Part shown: positions 17,587 to 26,979 of the stretch, piece after piece
How positions within the stretch are numbered: position 1 is the stretch's first letter
How the letters are laid out: the number at the start of each line of letters is the position of its first letter
Source: Owenweeksia sp963758205
Lineage (GTDB): Bacteria; Bacteroidota; Bacteroidia; Flavobacteriales; Schleiferiaceae
DNA: 64,000 nucleotides
Assembly (NCBI GenBank): GCA_963758205.1
Contig: CAVWUM010000002.1
Span: forward strand, 1,736,001-1,800,000
Direction of reading: 5' to 3'
Position numbers and translations under genes: made by a program
The notes under the pieces: generated by a model
Database searches by the model: none
What the model saw: only the letters and a program-made list of their open reading frames with translations
Told to the model about the DNA's origin: nothing

Positions 17587-18570
17587 ATGAAGATTGCAGT
17601 AATAGGAGGAGGAAGCTGGGCTACGGCCATTGTAAAGATCTTAACTGAAAACAATGACTACGTGGGCTGGTGGATGCGCGATGAAGACAGTGTTTCGCAC
17701 ATTAAGAAGTTTCACCATAACCCGCGCTATCTGAGCTCTGTGGAGTTAACTACCGAAAAGATTGATGTATCCACAGATCTTGACCATATAATCAGTGAGG
17801 CAACTTACCTGGTGTTTGCCGTGCCTTCGGCATTTCTAAAAAATGCTCTTGAATCCCTTACGGTGGATATCTCCGGTAAGGTGGTTTTTAGCGCTATTAA
17901 AGGGATAATACCTGATGAAAACCTGATTGTGGGCGAGTTTTTTAATGAAAAGTATAATGTGCCTCTGGAAAATATTGGGGTAATAACCGGCCCTTGCCAT
18001 GCTGAGGAAGTGGCGCTTGAGCGGTTGTCATACCTCACTATAGCCGGTTTAAATAATGATCATGTAGATGCCATGGCCTCGCACCTTACCTGCGATTTTA
18101 TAAACACTACCAAATCTGATGACATATATGGTACCGAGTACGCGGCCGTATTGAAGAATATTTATGCTTTGGCAGCAGGTATTTGCCATGGCCTTGGTTA
18201 TGGTGATAACTTTCAGGCGGTGCTGGTGAGCAATGCTATCCGCGAAATGAAAAAGTTTATGAAGGCCGTACATCCCGTAAAGCGGGATATTAACGACTCG
18301 GCCTATCTGGGTGATTTGCTTGTAACGGCCTACTCTCAGTTTAGCCGTAACCGTATGTTTGGCAACATGATAGGTAAGGGCTATACCATAAGTTCAGCGA
18401 TGCTTGAGCTCAACATGGTGGCCGAAGGTTACTATGCCACCAAACTGGTGCATCTTATTGCCGGCAAAAAGGATGTAAAAATGCCGATAACCAAGGCCGT
18501 GTACAAGGTTTTGTATGAAGGCAAAAACCCAAAAAAGGTGATGCTTAAGCTAACTGAGAAATTGGATTAA
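17587..18570 (+). CDS. gpsA: NAD(P)H-dependent glycerol-3-phosphate dehydrogenase
   Basis: A 327-residue protein with the N-terminal dinucleotide fold MKIAVIGGGSWATAIVKIL. It has the segment GVITGPCHAEEVALERLSYL, and the catalytic Lys in the stretch AAVLKNIYALAAGICHGLGY. The C-terminal helical domain contains GDLLVTAYSQFSRNRMFG (commonly GDLxxTCxSxxSRNR). It reduces dihydroxyacetone phosphate to sn-glycerol-3-phosphate for phospholipid synthesis. Length is usual for GpsA. The preceding M28 gene is close enough for cotranscription, though no functional link is obvious. Confidence 0.93.
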   Translation: MKIAVIGGGSWATAIVKILTENNDYVGWWMRDEDSVSHIKKFHHNPRYLSSVELTTEKIDVSTDLDHIISEATYLVFAVPSAFLKNALESLTVDISGKVVFSAIKGIIPDENLIVGEFFNEKYNVPLENIGVITGPCHAEEVALERLSYLTIAGLNNDHVDAMASHLTCDFINTTKSDDIYGTEYAAVLKNIYALAAGICHGLGYGDNFQAVLVSNAIREMKKFMKAVHPVKRDINDSAYLGDLLVTAYSQFSRNRMFGNMIGKGYTISSAMLELNMVAEGYYATKLVHLIAGKKDVKMPITKAVYKVLYEGKNPKKVMLKLTEKLD

Positions 18571-18691
18571 GACCTTATTTTAAGCTTTGTGGGAGATTGG
18601 ATGGAAATTTTATCCATTTACTCATTTTTAATCGTGAGGACGTTTTCCGGATTTTACATTTGAGATATTACTCCAATACAACGCAGCCTTT

Positions 18692-20719
18692 TTGACCAAA
18701 CTTCTATCGATATTACTTTTCCTTGTGGGGTATAGCGCCCAGGCATCCTATGATACCCTGGCGCTCTCAGCATTTGGCGGCAACGCGCCCATTGAGCCTT
18801 ATGCCAGCTACGCTGCTTATGAGCAAAGCAAGGATTTTAACTATCTTATTTTCGGGGAGCGTAAGCCGGGTTCGGCATCGCGCGACAGCGCCCTGTTTAT
18901 AAGGCTTTATGTTACTAATGATCTGGATGCTGAGCAAACCCTGTATTTGCAGCTCAACTACAATGAATATTGGGAATTTTTAGATCGGGATAGCACGGGT
19001 AAGGTAAAGCTGGCACATGCAGGCTATCTTGAAAACCACAGCCTGCTGGATGTGCCCAATCAAAAGTATTACTTCGATTTTACAGTGGCGCCCGGCAAAA
19101 CCCGGATGTTGCTGTTAAAAAGCTATAACATAAGCACCAGGCGCAGCCACCTGCGTAATGTAAGGCTGCTAAGCGAAGTGCAATATTATAAGCGACTCAC
19201 AAGTGCAATGGATTACGAATTGTGGGGCTATTCCATTTCCATTTTTTACCAGGGAGCAGTGTGGATTATGATGTTCTACATGTTTCTGCTTTATTTTCAA
19301 AACAACCGTGATCGTACTTACCTTTTTTATGGCCTATATATGTTTTGCGGTATGTATTACCTGCTGCAAAAAGTGGCCGGGGATGGGCCGTTTTTCTTTC
19401 TGCTGGGCGATAGTGCTATAGTACGCCACCTGCTCAATGAGCCCGTACAGTGGCTGATTTATATCTTCTACAACCTTTTTGTAATCTCCTTTTTAGAGAT
19501 AAAGAAGCACTCAGAAAGGCTCTATAAATCCATTCGGGTCATCAATGTTATTTATCTGGTTTACATGCTTTGTGAGCTTGTATTTATGCTCCTCACCTTT
19601 GATAAGATTGTGCAGGGACAGCTATTCGTAGTCTCCAGGATAATAATTGTTATCATCTCCATAGGAATTATAGTGGCCGTAATCCGCAAGGTTAAAACTG
19701 CACTGGTGCCTTATATCGTCATTGGATCTATCTTTTTTATGTTCTTTACAGTATTGGCGATGCTCTACAGTTTAGGTTTAAGCTGGCTGCCGGAGAGCAA
19801 TATTTATCCCATCAACTTTATGCAGATTGGTATAATGCTGGAAATTCTCTGCTTTTCACTTGGTCTTGGCCGTAGAATGTTTTTGGTGGCCCGTGAAAAG
19901 GAAAAATTACAGAAAGCCTACATTGACCAATTGATCAGGAATGAAGAAATTATTCAACTCAACAATCAGGAGCTGTCTATACAGGTAAATGCGCGTACCT
20001 CTGAAATACTGGATAAAACCCGGGAGCTGGAGCGGGAAAAAGAGGAAAAGCTGATGACCAAATACGAAAAGCAGCTTACCGAAAGTGAGATGAGTGCACT
20101 GCGTTTACAGATGAATCCTCACTTTATTTTTAATGCCCTTAATTCCATCAGGTACTATATCCTTAAAGAAGATTCGGAGAAAGCCTCTGATTATATTACC
20201 TCCTTTTCAAAGCTGCTGCGGATGATATTGCAACACAGTAAACAAACATCTGTAAAGCTTTCTGAAGAGTTGGAAGCTTTAAAGCTGTACCTTGAATTTG
20301 AAAGGCAGCGCTTTGAAGAGAAATTTGAATTTACCATAAATGTAAGTGATGAGATTGAGGCTGAAACTATGAGTATTCAACCTATGATTATACAGCCGTT
20401 TATTGAAAACTCAATATGGCATGGCCTTATGCATATGGATGAAACCGGCCACTTGCTTGTGGATATTAGTTTGCATGATAGCCATACTTTGAAAGTAATT
20501 ATTGAGGATAACGGTATTGGCCGCGAAGAATCCGAAAAGCTGAAGAGCGAACAGCAGAGCCAAACCTATAAATCTATGGGGATGCAAATAACGCGGGACA
20601 GGCTGAAGCTGATGGAAAAGCTACAGCATGGCGAAACCGGCTATGAAGTGGAAGATTTGCTGGATAGCGAAGGAAAAACAAAAGGAACACGAGTGATTAT
20701 TAAAATCAGATTAAAATGA
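18692..20719 (+). CDS. 7TM-DISM sensor histidine kinase of the LytS/YehU type
   Basis: A 675-residue protein. A signal peptide (after a TTG start) leads into an extracellular 7TMR-DISMED2-like beta domain (about 25-160). Seven hydrophobic helices lie at about 185-400, with a coiled coil at about 405-465. The His_kinase domain has MNPHFIFNALNSIRYY with the phospho-acceptor His477. HATPase motifs include IQPFIENSIWHGL and IIEDNGIGREESE. It senses an unknown external ligand and phosphorylates the response regulator whose ATG overlaps its TGA by 4 bp. No ATG fits the signal peptide, so TTG at 18692 is the likely start. Confidence 0.92.
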   Translation: MTKLLSILLFLVGYSAQASYDTLALSAFGGNAPIEPYASYAAYEQSKDFNYLIFGERKPGSASRDSALFIRLYVTNDLDAEQTLYLQLNYNEYWEFLDRDSTGKVKLAHAGYLENHSLLDVPNQKYYFDFTVAPGKTRMLLLKSYNISTRRSHLRNVRLLSEVQYYKRLTSAMDYELWGYSISIFYQGAVWIMMFYMFLLYFQNNRDRTYLFYGLYMFCGMYYLLQKVAGDGPFFFLLGDSAIVRHLLNEPVQWLIYIFYNLFVISFLEIKKHSERLYKSIRVINVIYLVYMLCELVFMLLTFDKIVQGQLFVVSRIIIVIISIGIIVAVIRKVKTALVPYIVIGSIFFMFFTVLAMLYSLGLSWLPESNIYPINFMQIGIMLEILCFSLGLGRRMFLVAREKEKLQKAYIDQLIRNEEIIQLNNQELSIQVNARTSEILDKTRELEREKEEKLMTKYEKQLTESEMSALRLQMNPHFIFNALNSIRYYILKEDSEKASDYITSFSKLLRMILQHSKQTSVKLSEELEALKLYLEFERQRFEEKFEFTINVSDEIEAETMSIQPMIIQPFIENSIWHGLMHMDETGHLLVDISLHDSHTLKVIIEDNGIGREESEKLKSEQQSQTYKSMGMQITRDRLKLMEKLQHGETGYEVEDLLDSEGKTKGTRVIIKIRLK

Positions 20720-21459
20720 TACGAGCAATAATTGTTGATGATGAAAAACACTGTTCAGAGTCGCTTAAGCTGCTGACGGAAAAATATGTTGAAGGGATAA
20801 AGATTGTGGCCGAATTGAATGATCCCATCCAGGCGCTGGAAGTTATTGAGCAGGAAAAGCCCGATTTGCTTTTTCTGGATATAGAAATGCCGAAGATGAA
20901 TGGCTTTGAGTTGCTAAAGCAGGTAGAGTTGGATGATATCGATATCATATTTACCACCGCCTATGATGAGTTTGCCATTGAGGCATTTAAAGTGAGCGCT
21001 ATAGACTATTTATTAAAGCCTATTGAGCGAGAGCAATTGGTAAATGCAGTAGCCAAGTTTAAAAAATTTAAGGATGATAAGGATTTTGGCGAACGCTTCA
21101 GAATATTTTTGAGCCGATACGGTAGCCAGGCGCCACGCGTGCTGGGTAAAATTGCCCTGCCCACGCAGGAGGGCTTTGAGTTTATTAAGCAGGAAGACAT
21201 CATTCGTTGTGAATCCGATAGCAACTACACCACTGTGGTGCTTGAGTCAGAAAAAAACATTGTAGTATCACGAACGCTCAAGGACGTGGAAAGCATGCTT
21301 GATCCTGATTCTTTCGTGCGGGTTCACCACTCACACCTCATAAACCTCAGGCATATCCGCAAATACCACAAGGGCAGCGGGGGAGTAATTGTAATGGATA
21401 ATGGCAATAATGTAAGTGTTAGCCGCAGTAAAAAATCCGAATTTCTGGATAGGATATAA
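20716..21459 (+). CDS. LytTR-family response regulator
   Basis: A 247-residue protein. The receiver domain (1-120) has the acidic pocket Asp8, Asp9 and phospho-acceptor Asp55 in LLFLDIEMPKMNGFELL; Thr in FTTAYDEFA and Lys in YLLKPIERE complete the switch. The C-terminal LytTR domain (about 145-247) contains EDIIRCESDSNYTTVVL and VRVHHSHLINLRHIRKY. It binds direct-repeat DNA sites and regulates transcription in response to the upstream kinase. The 4-bp overlap shows the two are translated as a pair. Target genes cannot be told from this window. Confidence 0.94.
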   Translation: MIRAIIVDDEKHCSESLKLLTEKYVEGIKIVAELNDPIQALEVIEQEKPDLLFLDIEMPKMNGFELLKQVELDDIDIIFTTAYDEFAIEAFKVSAIDYLLKPIEREQLVNAVAKFKKFKDDKDFGERFRIFLSRYGSQAPRVLGKIALPTQEGFEFIKQEDIIRCESDSNYTTVVLESEKNIVVSRTLKDVESMLDPDSFVRVHHSHLINLRHIRKYHKGSGGVIVMDNGNNVSVSRSKKSEFLDRI

Positions 21460-21534
21460 ATCAACCCATAGGCTAACTAATTGGCCAGCCACAACCTTTT
21501 AAGCAAATCAGGGTTGAGCTATTAAACTTTCCCC

Positions 21535-23103
21535 TTGAAAATAGTTGTACGCGTTTTATTAGTTATAGTAGGCATCTTCCTTGTACTTTGGTTAGCCTTT
21601 GCTCTTTTTGCTGCCCCTTTTGTAAAATCCACCATAGAAGAAAAACTTACCTACTACCAGGATGACTCTGTAAGTATTGGGAGTGTACAAATCAATTTGT
21701 TCCCTATCGGGCTAAAGGTAAAGGATACCTACCTGGATTTATACCTGCCACTTGATACTGTACTTGTAAAGTGGCATGGCCGTATAAGCCACGCCAAGGT
21801 AGCGGGTGTGGATTGGTACAAGGCCTGGAAATCTAAAGAGTGGGATGTAAAATCAATACAAATAGGTGAAGGTGCACTGGAGTGGCGGGTAACTGAAATA
21901 CCGGCTAAAGATACCAGCCGGTTTAAGGTTTCTGAAAACAAACAAAAACCGGATATACTGCTCCGGGAGCTTAATATTGATGAACTTGACCTTAAACTGG
22001 ACCGGAATGCTTTTTCTATTAGCCTGCAAACTTCGCTGAGGCTGGATAGCCTTAGTATTACAAGAAAGGACAGTGTGCGATGGGCTTTATCCCGGGCAAT
22101 ATTACATTCTGAAGACGCTATATTTAAAAACGTAGTTACGGATTTTGATCTTCAGTATAAATCCCTGGATTATGACTCGCGCGACAGCGCACTGATTATT
22201 GCAAATTTTGAAATGATTCCGCGCCTCTCACCACAGCAGTTTGCGGATAAATATCCCTTTAGGAAGGCGCAGCCCAGGTTAAGTGTGGCTACAACTACTT
22301 TATCAGGAATTGACCTTGGCTTGATTAACCGCGGGCTTTTTGCCCATAAGCTTACGCTTGATACCTGCCGGTTTGAAATTTACCAAGACATCAGGAAAGA
22401 CAGACCCGAAGAGCGCAAACCATTGCCCTCGGAAATGATTGCTAAGATTCCTGTACCCATTTCGGTTGATTCAGTTGTAGTGAAAAACGCAAGACTGGAT
22501 TATGCCCATAAAGGCAGAACCGAGGAAAAAGGGTTGGCTAATCTTGAAGTTGATAATCTTACACTAAAAGTTTACCCGGTTAGTAATTTAGGTCATAGCA
22601 ATGCGGCTGATGTAACTATTTCCGCCCACGGACTTTTACAAAAAGAAGCTACCGTGAATATGACAGCCAAATGTTTTGCTGATAGCCCGAACCATAGGTT
22701 TGAAGTGGATATTGCGATGAGTGAAACCTCCATTGCTGTATTTAATGAAATGCTGTATCCCACCATAGGTATAAAAGCCAAAAGCGGCTACTGCACCGGT
22801 GCCCGGGTACATATGGAGGGCAATGATTATGAAGTAAGCGGAGACCTTGATATTGCTTACACTGACCTTAAGGTGGCTATTCCTCCAGACCAAGAGGATG
22901 ACCTCAACATTTTGGGCAATATAGCCGAGGGTATTGGCAACTTTGCACTTGTAAACTCCAACAATACTATGGATGCCGATAAAGGGGCGATATACTACAA
23001 ACGCCCCGCTAAGGAACCCTTCGTCAACTATTGGTGGAAGGGAATTCAAAGCGGCCTGCTTGATGCTATTATTAGGTTTTATAATAATCCTGATGAGGAA
23101 TAA
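21535..23103 (+). CDS. AsmA-like membrane-anchored protein
   Basis: A 522-residue protein with one N-terminal helix (KIVVRVLLVIVGIFLVLWLA). A long periplasmic beta-rich part then begins with SVSIGSVQINLFPIGLKVKD, the repeating-groove pattern of AsmA/DUF748-type lipid-transfer proteins. The tail KGIQSGLLDAIIRFYNNP resembles ends of such proteins. It would bridge the envelope and may move phospholipids, but this is inferred from fold resemblance. The start is TTG at 21535, just before the helix. It follows the response regulator by 75 bp; it ends 344 bp before the next terminator. Confidence 0.65.
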   Translation: MKIVVRVLLVIVGIFLVLWLAFALFAAPFVKSTIEEKLTYYQDDSVSIGSVQINLFPIGLKVKDTYLDLYLPLDTVLVKWHGRISHAKVAGVDWYKAWKSKEWDVKSIQIGEGALEWRVTEIPAKDTSRFKVSENKQKPDILLRELNIDELDLKLDRNAFSISLQTSLRLDSLSITRKDSVRWALSRAILHSEDAIFKNVVTDFDLQYKSLDYDSRDSALIIANFEMIPRLSPQQFADKYPFRKAQPRLSVATTTLSGIDLGLINRGLFAHKLTLDTCRFEIYQDIRKDRPEERKPLPSEMIAKIPVPISVDSVVVKNARLDYAHKGRTEEKGLANLEVDNLTLKVYPVSNLGHSNAADVTISAHGLLQKEATVNMTAKCFADSPNHRFEVDIAMSETSIAVFNEMLYPTIGIKAKSGYCTGARVHMEGNDYEVSGDLDIAYTDLKVAIPPDQEDDLNILGNIAEGIGNFALVNSNNTMDADKGAIYYKRPAKEPFVNYWWKGIQSGLLDAIIRFYNNPDEE

Positions 23104-23759
23104 AGTTTCAGCCTGCTATGGATAACCTACTAGTAGAACCTGACGAGACATGGACTATCAGTATGCACCGGACTAGCCTCTTTTAACCACCATTTGGCAA
23201 AGAGCTTTGGCGGTAGTTATATTACAGTGAATACAAATGCACCTTCCTCATATGGTAACGGGAAGCACGAGCTTATGAATGCCATAGCCTCATTTTTTTA
23301 AAGCTCAGGACTAAACCTGGTGAAAATTAAGCACAGATTAGATAGTGCACAGTGGTAAAGGAAAGATAAAAGTGGCCATCTCATATTCGACTGAAAGGTG
23401 ATAAAGCAGTAATGGTTAGTTAGAAGGGTTAACGACCAATACCATGCCCCGCTCCGGTACTTTCGTGGCGGGGTTTTTTGATGAACCCTATTGAAGTGTA
23501 GCTCTGATGATAAATTGCTTTTTTGTAAGAAAAAGCGCTACACCAATGCTTGTGTAAACCAATTATTTAAGCAGGAAAAATGTCGTTTAACACATAAATC
23601 CTACCGATCATCCCAAATATGAGGCTAAACACTCCTTTTTACAAATCATCATATTATTATTGCTGTGCTAAATCGGGACAAAGTCCAATTTTGGAAATAA
23701 CGATTAAGCAAGTTATCAACTAACGAACAATAATTATTAACTACTAAACCCTTCAAATT
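23104..23759. other. 656-bp intergenic region
   Basis: No convincing open reading frame in either strand. It contains a terminator-like hairpin at 23447-23479, far (344 bp) after the AsmA-like gene, leaving room for a long 3' UTR or small RNA between 23104 and 23479. The final 280 bp are AT-rich and should hold the promoter of the lipoprotein/LruC pair, but I find no exact TTG/TAnnTTTG Bacteroidota promoter. Confidence 0.6.
23447..23479 (+). terminator. Rho-independent terminator
   Basis: Stem CCCCGC (23447-23452) pairs with GCGGGG (23468-23473), with a 15-nt loop, followed by six T. It is oriented for plus-strand transcripts. Confidence 0.75.
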
Positions 23760-24143
23760 ATGAAACGAGGCGTATGTATAGCCGCTATTGCGGCAATTGC
23801 CTTAGGAGCTTGCTCCAAAGAGGTGAGTAATGTAGGAGATACTCCTGCAACCGATGTGCAATCCTTCAGAGACTTAAAAGTACCCCAAGGATTTGATTTT
23901 TCAGCTACCAAATCTGTTACTATCCTTTTGCCCGGGAATTCAGATGCACCTGCTCAAACCCAGGCATTGATTAAGGTAATGGATGCGAGTGAAAATGTAT
24001 TGTTAAAATACAAAGCCTCTGTTGCTAAAGGTTTTGAAATGCCATTAGAGCTGCCTGCAGCCACCAAAGAGTTAACGGTAATCGGCATAGATGGCAATAA
24101 AAAAAATATTGAAATAGTAAACGGTCAACTAAACCTAAAGTAA
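23760..24143 (+). CDS. Small lipoprotein partner of the LruC-domain protein
   Basis: A 127-residue protein with signal and lipobox MKRGVCIAAIAAIALGAC (Cys18). The mature domain (about 40-127) looks like a single beta-sandwich: SFRDLKVPQGFDFSATKSVT, then PAQTQALIKVMDASENVLL and ending VNGQLNLK. It is probably surface- or periplasm-facing. The gene lies 7 bp before the LruC gene and the N-terminal signals suggest joint export. Similar small lipoproteins precede LruC genes in other Bacteroidota, from memory. Function unknown. Confidence 0.65.
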   Translation: MKRGVCIAAIAAIALGACSKEVSNVGDTPATDVQSFRDLKVPQGFDFSATKSVTILLPGNSDAPAQTQALIKVMDASENVLLKYKASVAKGFEMPLELPAATKELTVIGIDGNKKNIEIVNGQLNLK

Positions 24144-24150
24144 TCTTAAA

Positions 24151-25530
24151 ATGAAATATTTAAATAGAACACTGGCAACTGTGCTACTTTCCTGTGTAGG
24201 ATATTTTGCGAATGCACAGTTTCATCATGAATTTTCAAGTACTACCACCATTCAAGACTGGGGCAATAACATTCCTAACGATCATCCAGGGTGTTTCGTT
24301 CGTTATTCAAGTTCTCACCCTGCATATTATGTTTATAGCGCATCTGTAGATGGTGTCAAAGGAAATGGTAAGGCAATTTACTTTCCATTTGTTAATCATC
24401 AAGGTGCCTTTGAGTTGAAAATTGAATACACTGCGCCCGCAGCTGTAAGTCTCTGGACTAATTTCTACAACGGATCGAGCTGGACGAATGGAGCTAATAC
24501 AACTGCCCCGGCTTCACCTGGTGTAAGATCCACACATACTATACGCACAAGTAATTTAACCGGTGGTCATCGCTTTGGGCTTTTCCCATATAATGAAATC
24601 ACTATTCACTCGGTTACAATTACCAATGTTACCTATGCCCCGGGTCCTGGTTGTTCGGTTACAAATAGCACCGCTTGTACTGACTCTGATAATGATGGAG
24701 AGTGTGATGCAACCGATGACTTTCCAAACGATCCTAATAAGGCATTTAGCTCTACCACCCCGTGGATGAACTGGATGTATGAGGATTTATTCCCTGCCTA
24801 TGGCGATTTTGACTTTAATGATATGGTAGTATCTGCCGAAAGGGAAGTGATTACAGATGCCGATAACGATGTGCGCTTTGTTAAAGTAAAAGCGGTGGTA
24901 AAAGCTGCCGGAGCCGGCAGGGCACAGGGCTGGGCGGTTGAGCTTTCGGGCATTAATCCGTCAGATGTGGTTGGTGTAAATGGTAGTGATGTTACCTCGG
25001 GAGTAATGTCTCTTAACGGAAACGGTACTGAAAATGCACAAGCCAACGCTGTAGTTCCTGTCTTTGATAACTTTAATAACATTATCAACAGGGCAGGTGG
25101 TGCATTTTTTAATACTGTAGCTGGCTCACCCACAGGTAGCTGTGATACTGTAGAAGTAATGATTGAGCTTAAGAAGAGTAGCGCTATACAGATTAGCGAC
25201 CTTAACTATAACTTCTTTTCTTTCAGAACGAATGATCGCGCTCATGAAATTCATGAAATGGGTTTTGCGCCAACAAGCCTGGCGGATATGTCACTTTTCG
25301 GTACTAAAATGGACGCTACCGATTTGAATAATGGTGACACCTATGTTTCTGTGGATGGTTTACCCTGGGCTATTTCCTCTTCAGGAGATGCGTACCCTAC
25401 AGAGAAAACAGATATAGTAGAGGCATTTATGAAAATGGCTGCCTGGGCACAAAGCGGTGGAACTCAGTATTTAGACTGGCACACCAATACCAGCGAAGGA
25501 ACTTACAGAAATAGCTCTAAGATTTACTAA
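24151..25530 (+). CDS. LruC domain-containing secreted protein
   Basis: A 459-residue protein with a signal (LATVLLSCVGYFANAQ). A galactose-binding-like beta domain (about 25-165) follows, then a Cys-flanked calcium-type acidic loop (TDSDNDGECDATDDFPNDPN), then the LruC/DUF4842 domain. That domain starts with WMYEDLFPAYGDFDFNDMVV, the signature phrase, and runs to about 445. The family is named from a Leptospira lipoprotein and is widespread in Bacteroidota envelopes; its role is unknown. It follows the small lipoprotein by 7 bp and is closed by a terminator at 25578. Confidence 0.88.
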   Translation: MKYLNRTLATVLLSCVGYFANAQFHHEFSSTTTIQDWGNNIPNDHPGCFVRYSSSHPAYYVYSASVDGVKGNGKAIYFPFVNHQGAFELKIEYTAPAAVSLWTNFYNGSSWTNGANTTAPASPGVRSTHTIRTSNLTGGHRFGLFPYNEITIHSVTITNVTYAPGPGCSVTNSTACTDSDNDGECDATDDFPNDPNKAFSSTTPWMNWMYEDLFPAYGDFDFNDMVVSAEREVITDADNDVRFVKVKAVVKAAGAGRAQGWAVELSGINPSDVVGVNGSDVTSGVMSLNGNGTENAQANAVVPVFDNFNNIINRAGGAFFNTVAGSPTGSCDTVEVMIELKKSSAIQISDLNYNFFSFRTNDRAHEIHEMGFAPTSLADMSLFGTKMDATDLNNGDTYVSVDGLPWAISSSGDAYPTEKTDIVEAFMKMAAWAQSGGTQYLDWHTNTSEGTYRNSSKIY

Positions 25531-25577
25531 GAATATACACGTGCTTGATGAGTAATCAAGCGACCTCTAAATGAGAA

Positions 25578-25608
25578 GCCCGCGCTATGCTATAGTGCGG
25601 GTTTTTTT
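25578..25608 (+). terminator. Rho-independent terminator after the LruC gene
   Basis: A GC stem (CCCGC.CTA against TAGTGCGGG) is followed by seven or more T, about 50 bp after the LruC stop codon. Confidence 0.85.
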
Positions 25609-25656
25609 ATAAAAGTGACGATAGTATCGTCTGCGGACATTGGTGGCGTGGATTGA

Positions 25657-25998
25657 TCACGCTTTCCTCACAAATTCCGATTTAAGGGCCATGGAGCCAA
25701 AGCCATCAATCTTACAATCTATATTGTGATCGCCCTCGGTAAGACGAATGTTCTTCACCTTAGTACCCGCTTTTATAGGTTGCGGAGAACCCTTCACCGG
25801 AAGGTTTTTCAAAACTACTACGGTATCGCCATCCGCAAGTTGATTGCCATTGGCATCATTCACTACCAGGGCATTGGGGTCAACTACTACTTCATTCGGG
25901 TTCCATTCGTGGCCGCACTCGGGGCACATTAATAATTCGCCACCAGTGGAGTAGGTAAATTCAGATTTACATTTTGGGCAGGGCGGGAATTCGGACAT
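25657..25998 (-). CDS. PhnA/YjdM family zinc-ribbon protein
   Basis: A 113-residue protein. The N-terminal zinc ribbon has paired cysteines CPKC and CPEC, with HEWN following. The C-terminal domain reads LADGDTVVVLKNLPVKGSP and KIDGFGSMALKSEFVRKA, the usual YjdM end. The old name PhnA (alkylphosphonate operon protein) does not imply phosphonate use; the family's role is not settled. It is a single gene on the minus strand, converging on the LruC terminator. Confidence 0.9.
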   Translation of the reverse strand: MSEFPPCPKCKSEFTYSTGGELLMCPECGHEWNPNEVVVDPNALVVNDANGNQLADGDTVVVLKNLPVKGSPQPIKAGTKVKNIRLTEGDHNIDCKIDGFGSMALKSEFVRKA

Positions 25999-26056
25999 AA
26001 AATTTCAATGGAATGAATAGGGGCGCAAGGTCGGGAAATGGTATGCTATGAACAAC

Positions 26057-26083
26057 AAAGCCCCGAATATTCGGGGCTTTTTG
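26057..26083. terminator. Bidirectional terminator-like palindrome
   Basis: A perfect 24-bp palindrome (AAAGCCCCGAAT / ATTCGGGGCTTT) with T-rich flanks on the plus side. It sits 22 bp downstream of the minus-strand small Cys protein gene, whose transcript it probably ends. Confidence 0.75.
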
Positions 26084-26104
26084 TTTTTTATTTTAGAAGA
26101 GAAA

Positions 26105-26350
26105 CTACTTCTTTATTTCGGCAACAGCTTTGGTTTTGCGGGCTACCGATTTTTTGGCTTCCGTTGCAACAACCTTTACTTCACCATCTTTCTTATCGGT
26201 TTTTGCTTCTGCCTTTTGCTCAGAGCCACAGCTGCTGGCCTGTGCGGTGCTGCAACCTTTATTAGCTTTGGCCTGGCAACATGATTGGGCCGATAGGCTA
26301 CCAACCGATAATCCTAAAACTACAATACCTGTGGCAATAATCTTTTTCAT
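26105..26350 (-). CDS. Small exported Cys- and Lys-rich protein
   Basis: An 81-residue protein with signal peptide MKKIIATGIVVLGLSVGSLSAQ. A short Cys-rich segment follows (SCCQAKANKGCSTAQASSCG, four cysteines within 20 residues), then a Lys/Ala/Val-rich tail (KKSVARKTKAVAEIKK). The cysteines could bind a metal or form disulfides in the periplasm. No family recognised. The basic tail could touch the cell wall or nucleic acid. Codon use looks normal, and the terminator just downstream supports a real gene. Confidence 0.6.
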   Translation of the reverse strand: MKKIIATGIVVLGLSVGSLSAQSCCQAKANKGCSTAQASSCGSEQKAEAKTDKKDGEVKVVATEAKKSVARKTKAVAEIKK

Positions 26351-26568
26351 AGTGATTGATTTTACTTGTTATGTTAATTCCTGCCTATTGATAACCACTG
26401 AATTAACGCAATACGAAACTATGAAAATCTATAATTCGAATTACATGCAGAAGTTGTTTTACCTATACTCCTTTTGCTCTTATCCCAAATCATATAATCA
26501 GGAGGGATCTTAGAGGATTCATCGTTTATGATGACAGAGGCAATGTGGGTGATAGCATCAAACAACTT

Positions 26569-26859
26569 TTAACTCCCTGCCCATGGCGAGCCAAAAACAC
26601 CAACTGACAGTTCGGCCCAAATCACTAAAAACAGTAGTAACACCAATCCACCTAAAAGAAGCCGCGATTGAAGTTTCTTAAACCTGCGTAAAACAAGTTC
26701 TAATAATAAACCGGTGGATAGTAATAGGAGACCCATTACTATAAAATCGGAAGCAGTCCACACTACCTCGTTTGTAAACTGCATAGCAATTAATGGAATC
26801 AGTAATAGCGTTATTACGCCAGCCAAAATCATTTGGAATCTTGAAAAGTGTAAAGTCAT
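26569..26859 (-). CDS. Small three-helix membrane protein
   Basis: A 96-residue protein with three hydrophobic segments: MILAGVITLLLIPLIAMQFT, FIVMGLLLLSTGLLLELVLR and LLLGGLVLLLFLVIWAELSV. The ending SVGVFGSPWAGS with the preceding EVVW is a pattern shared by a family of unnamed small inner-membrane proteins in Bacteroidota. Function unknown. The gene is divergent from the nitroreductase-like gene. Confidence 0.7.
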   Translation of the reverse strand: MTLHFSRFQMILAGVITLLLIPLIAMQFTNEVVWTASDFIVMGLLLLSTGLLLELVLRRFKKLQSRLLLGGLVLLLFLVIWAELSVGVFGSPWAGS

Positions 26860-26979
26860 AATAGAAATATTAAAAGTACTTTGAAAAACAAAGCTAATAA
26901 TTATTTTGAATTTTTTTTCTGCCCAATTTGAAAAGTGCGTGAAGAAACAGAAACCTCTACTTTTGATAAAACTTCATTT

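Noticed and set aside
25657..25998. Phosphonate utilisation locus because of the PhnA name
   Set aside because: No phn lyase or hydrolase genes are near; the name is historical for this zinc-ribbon family.
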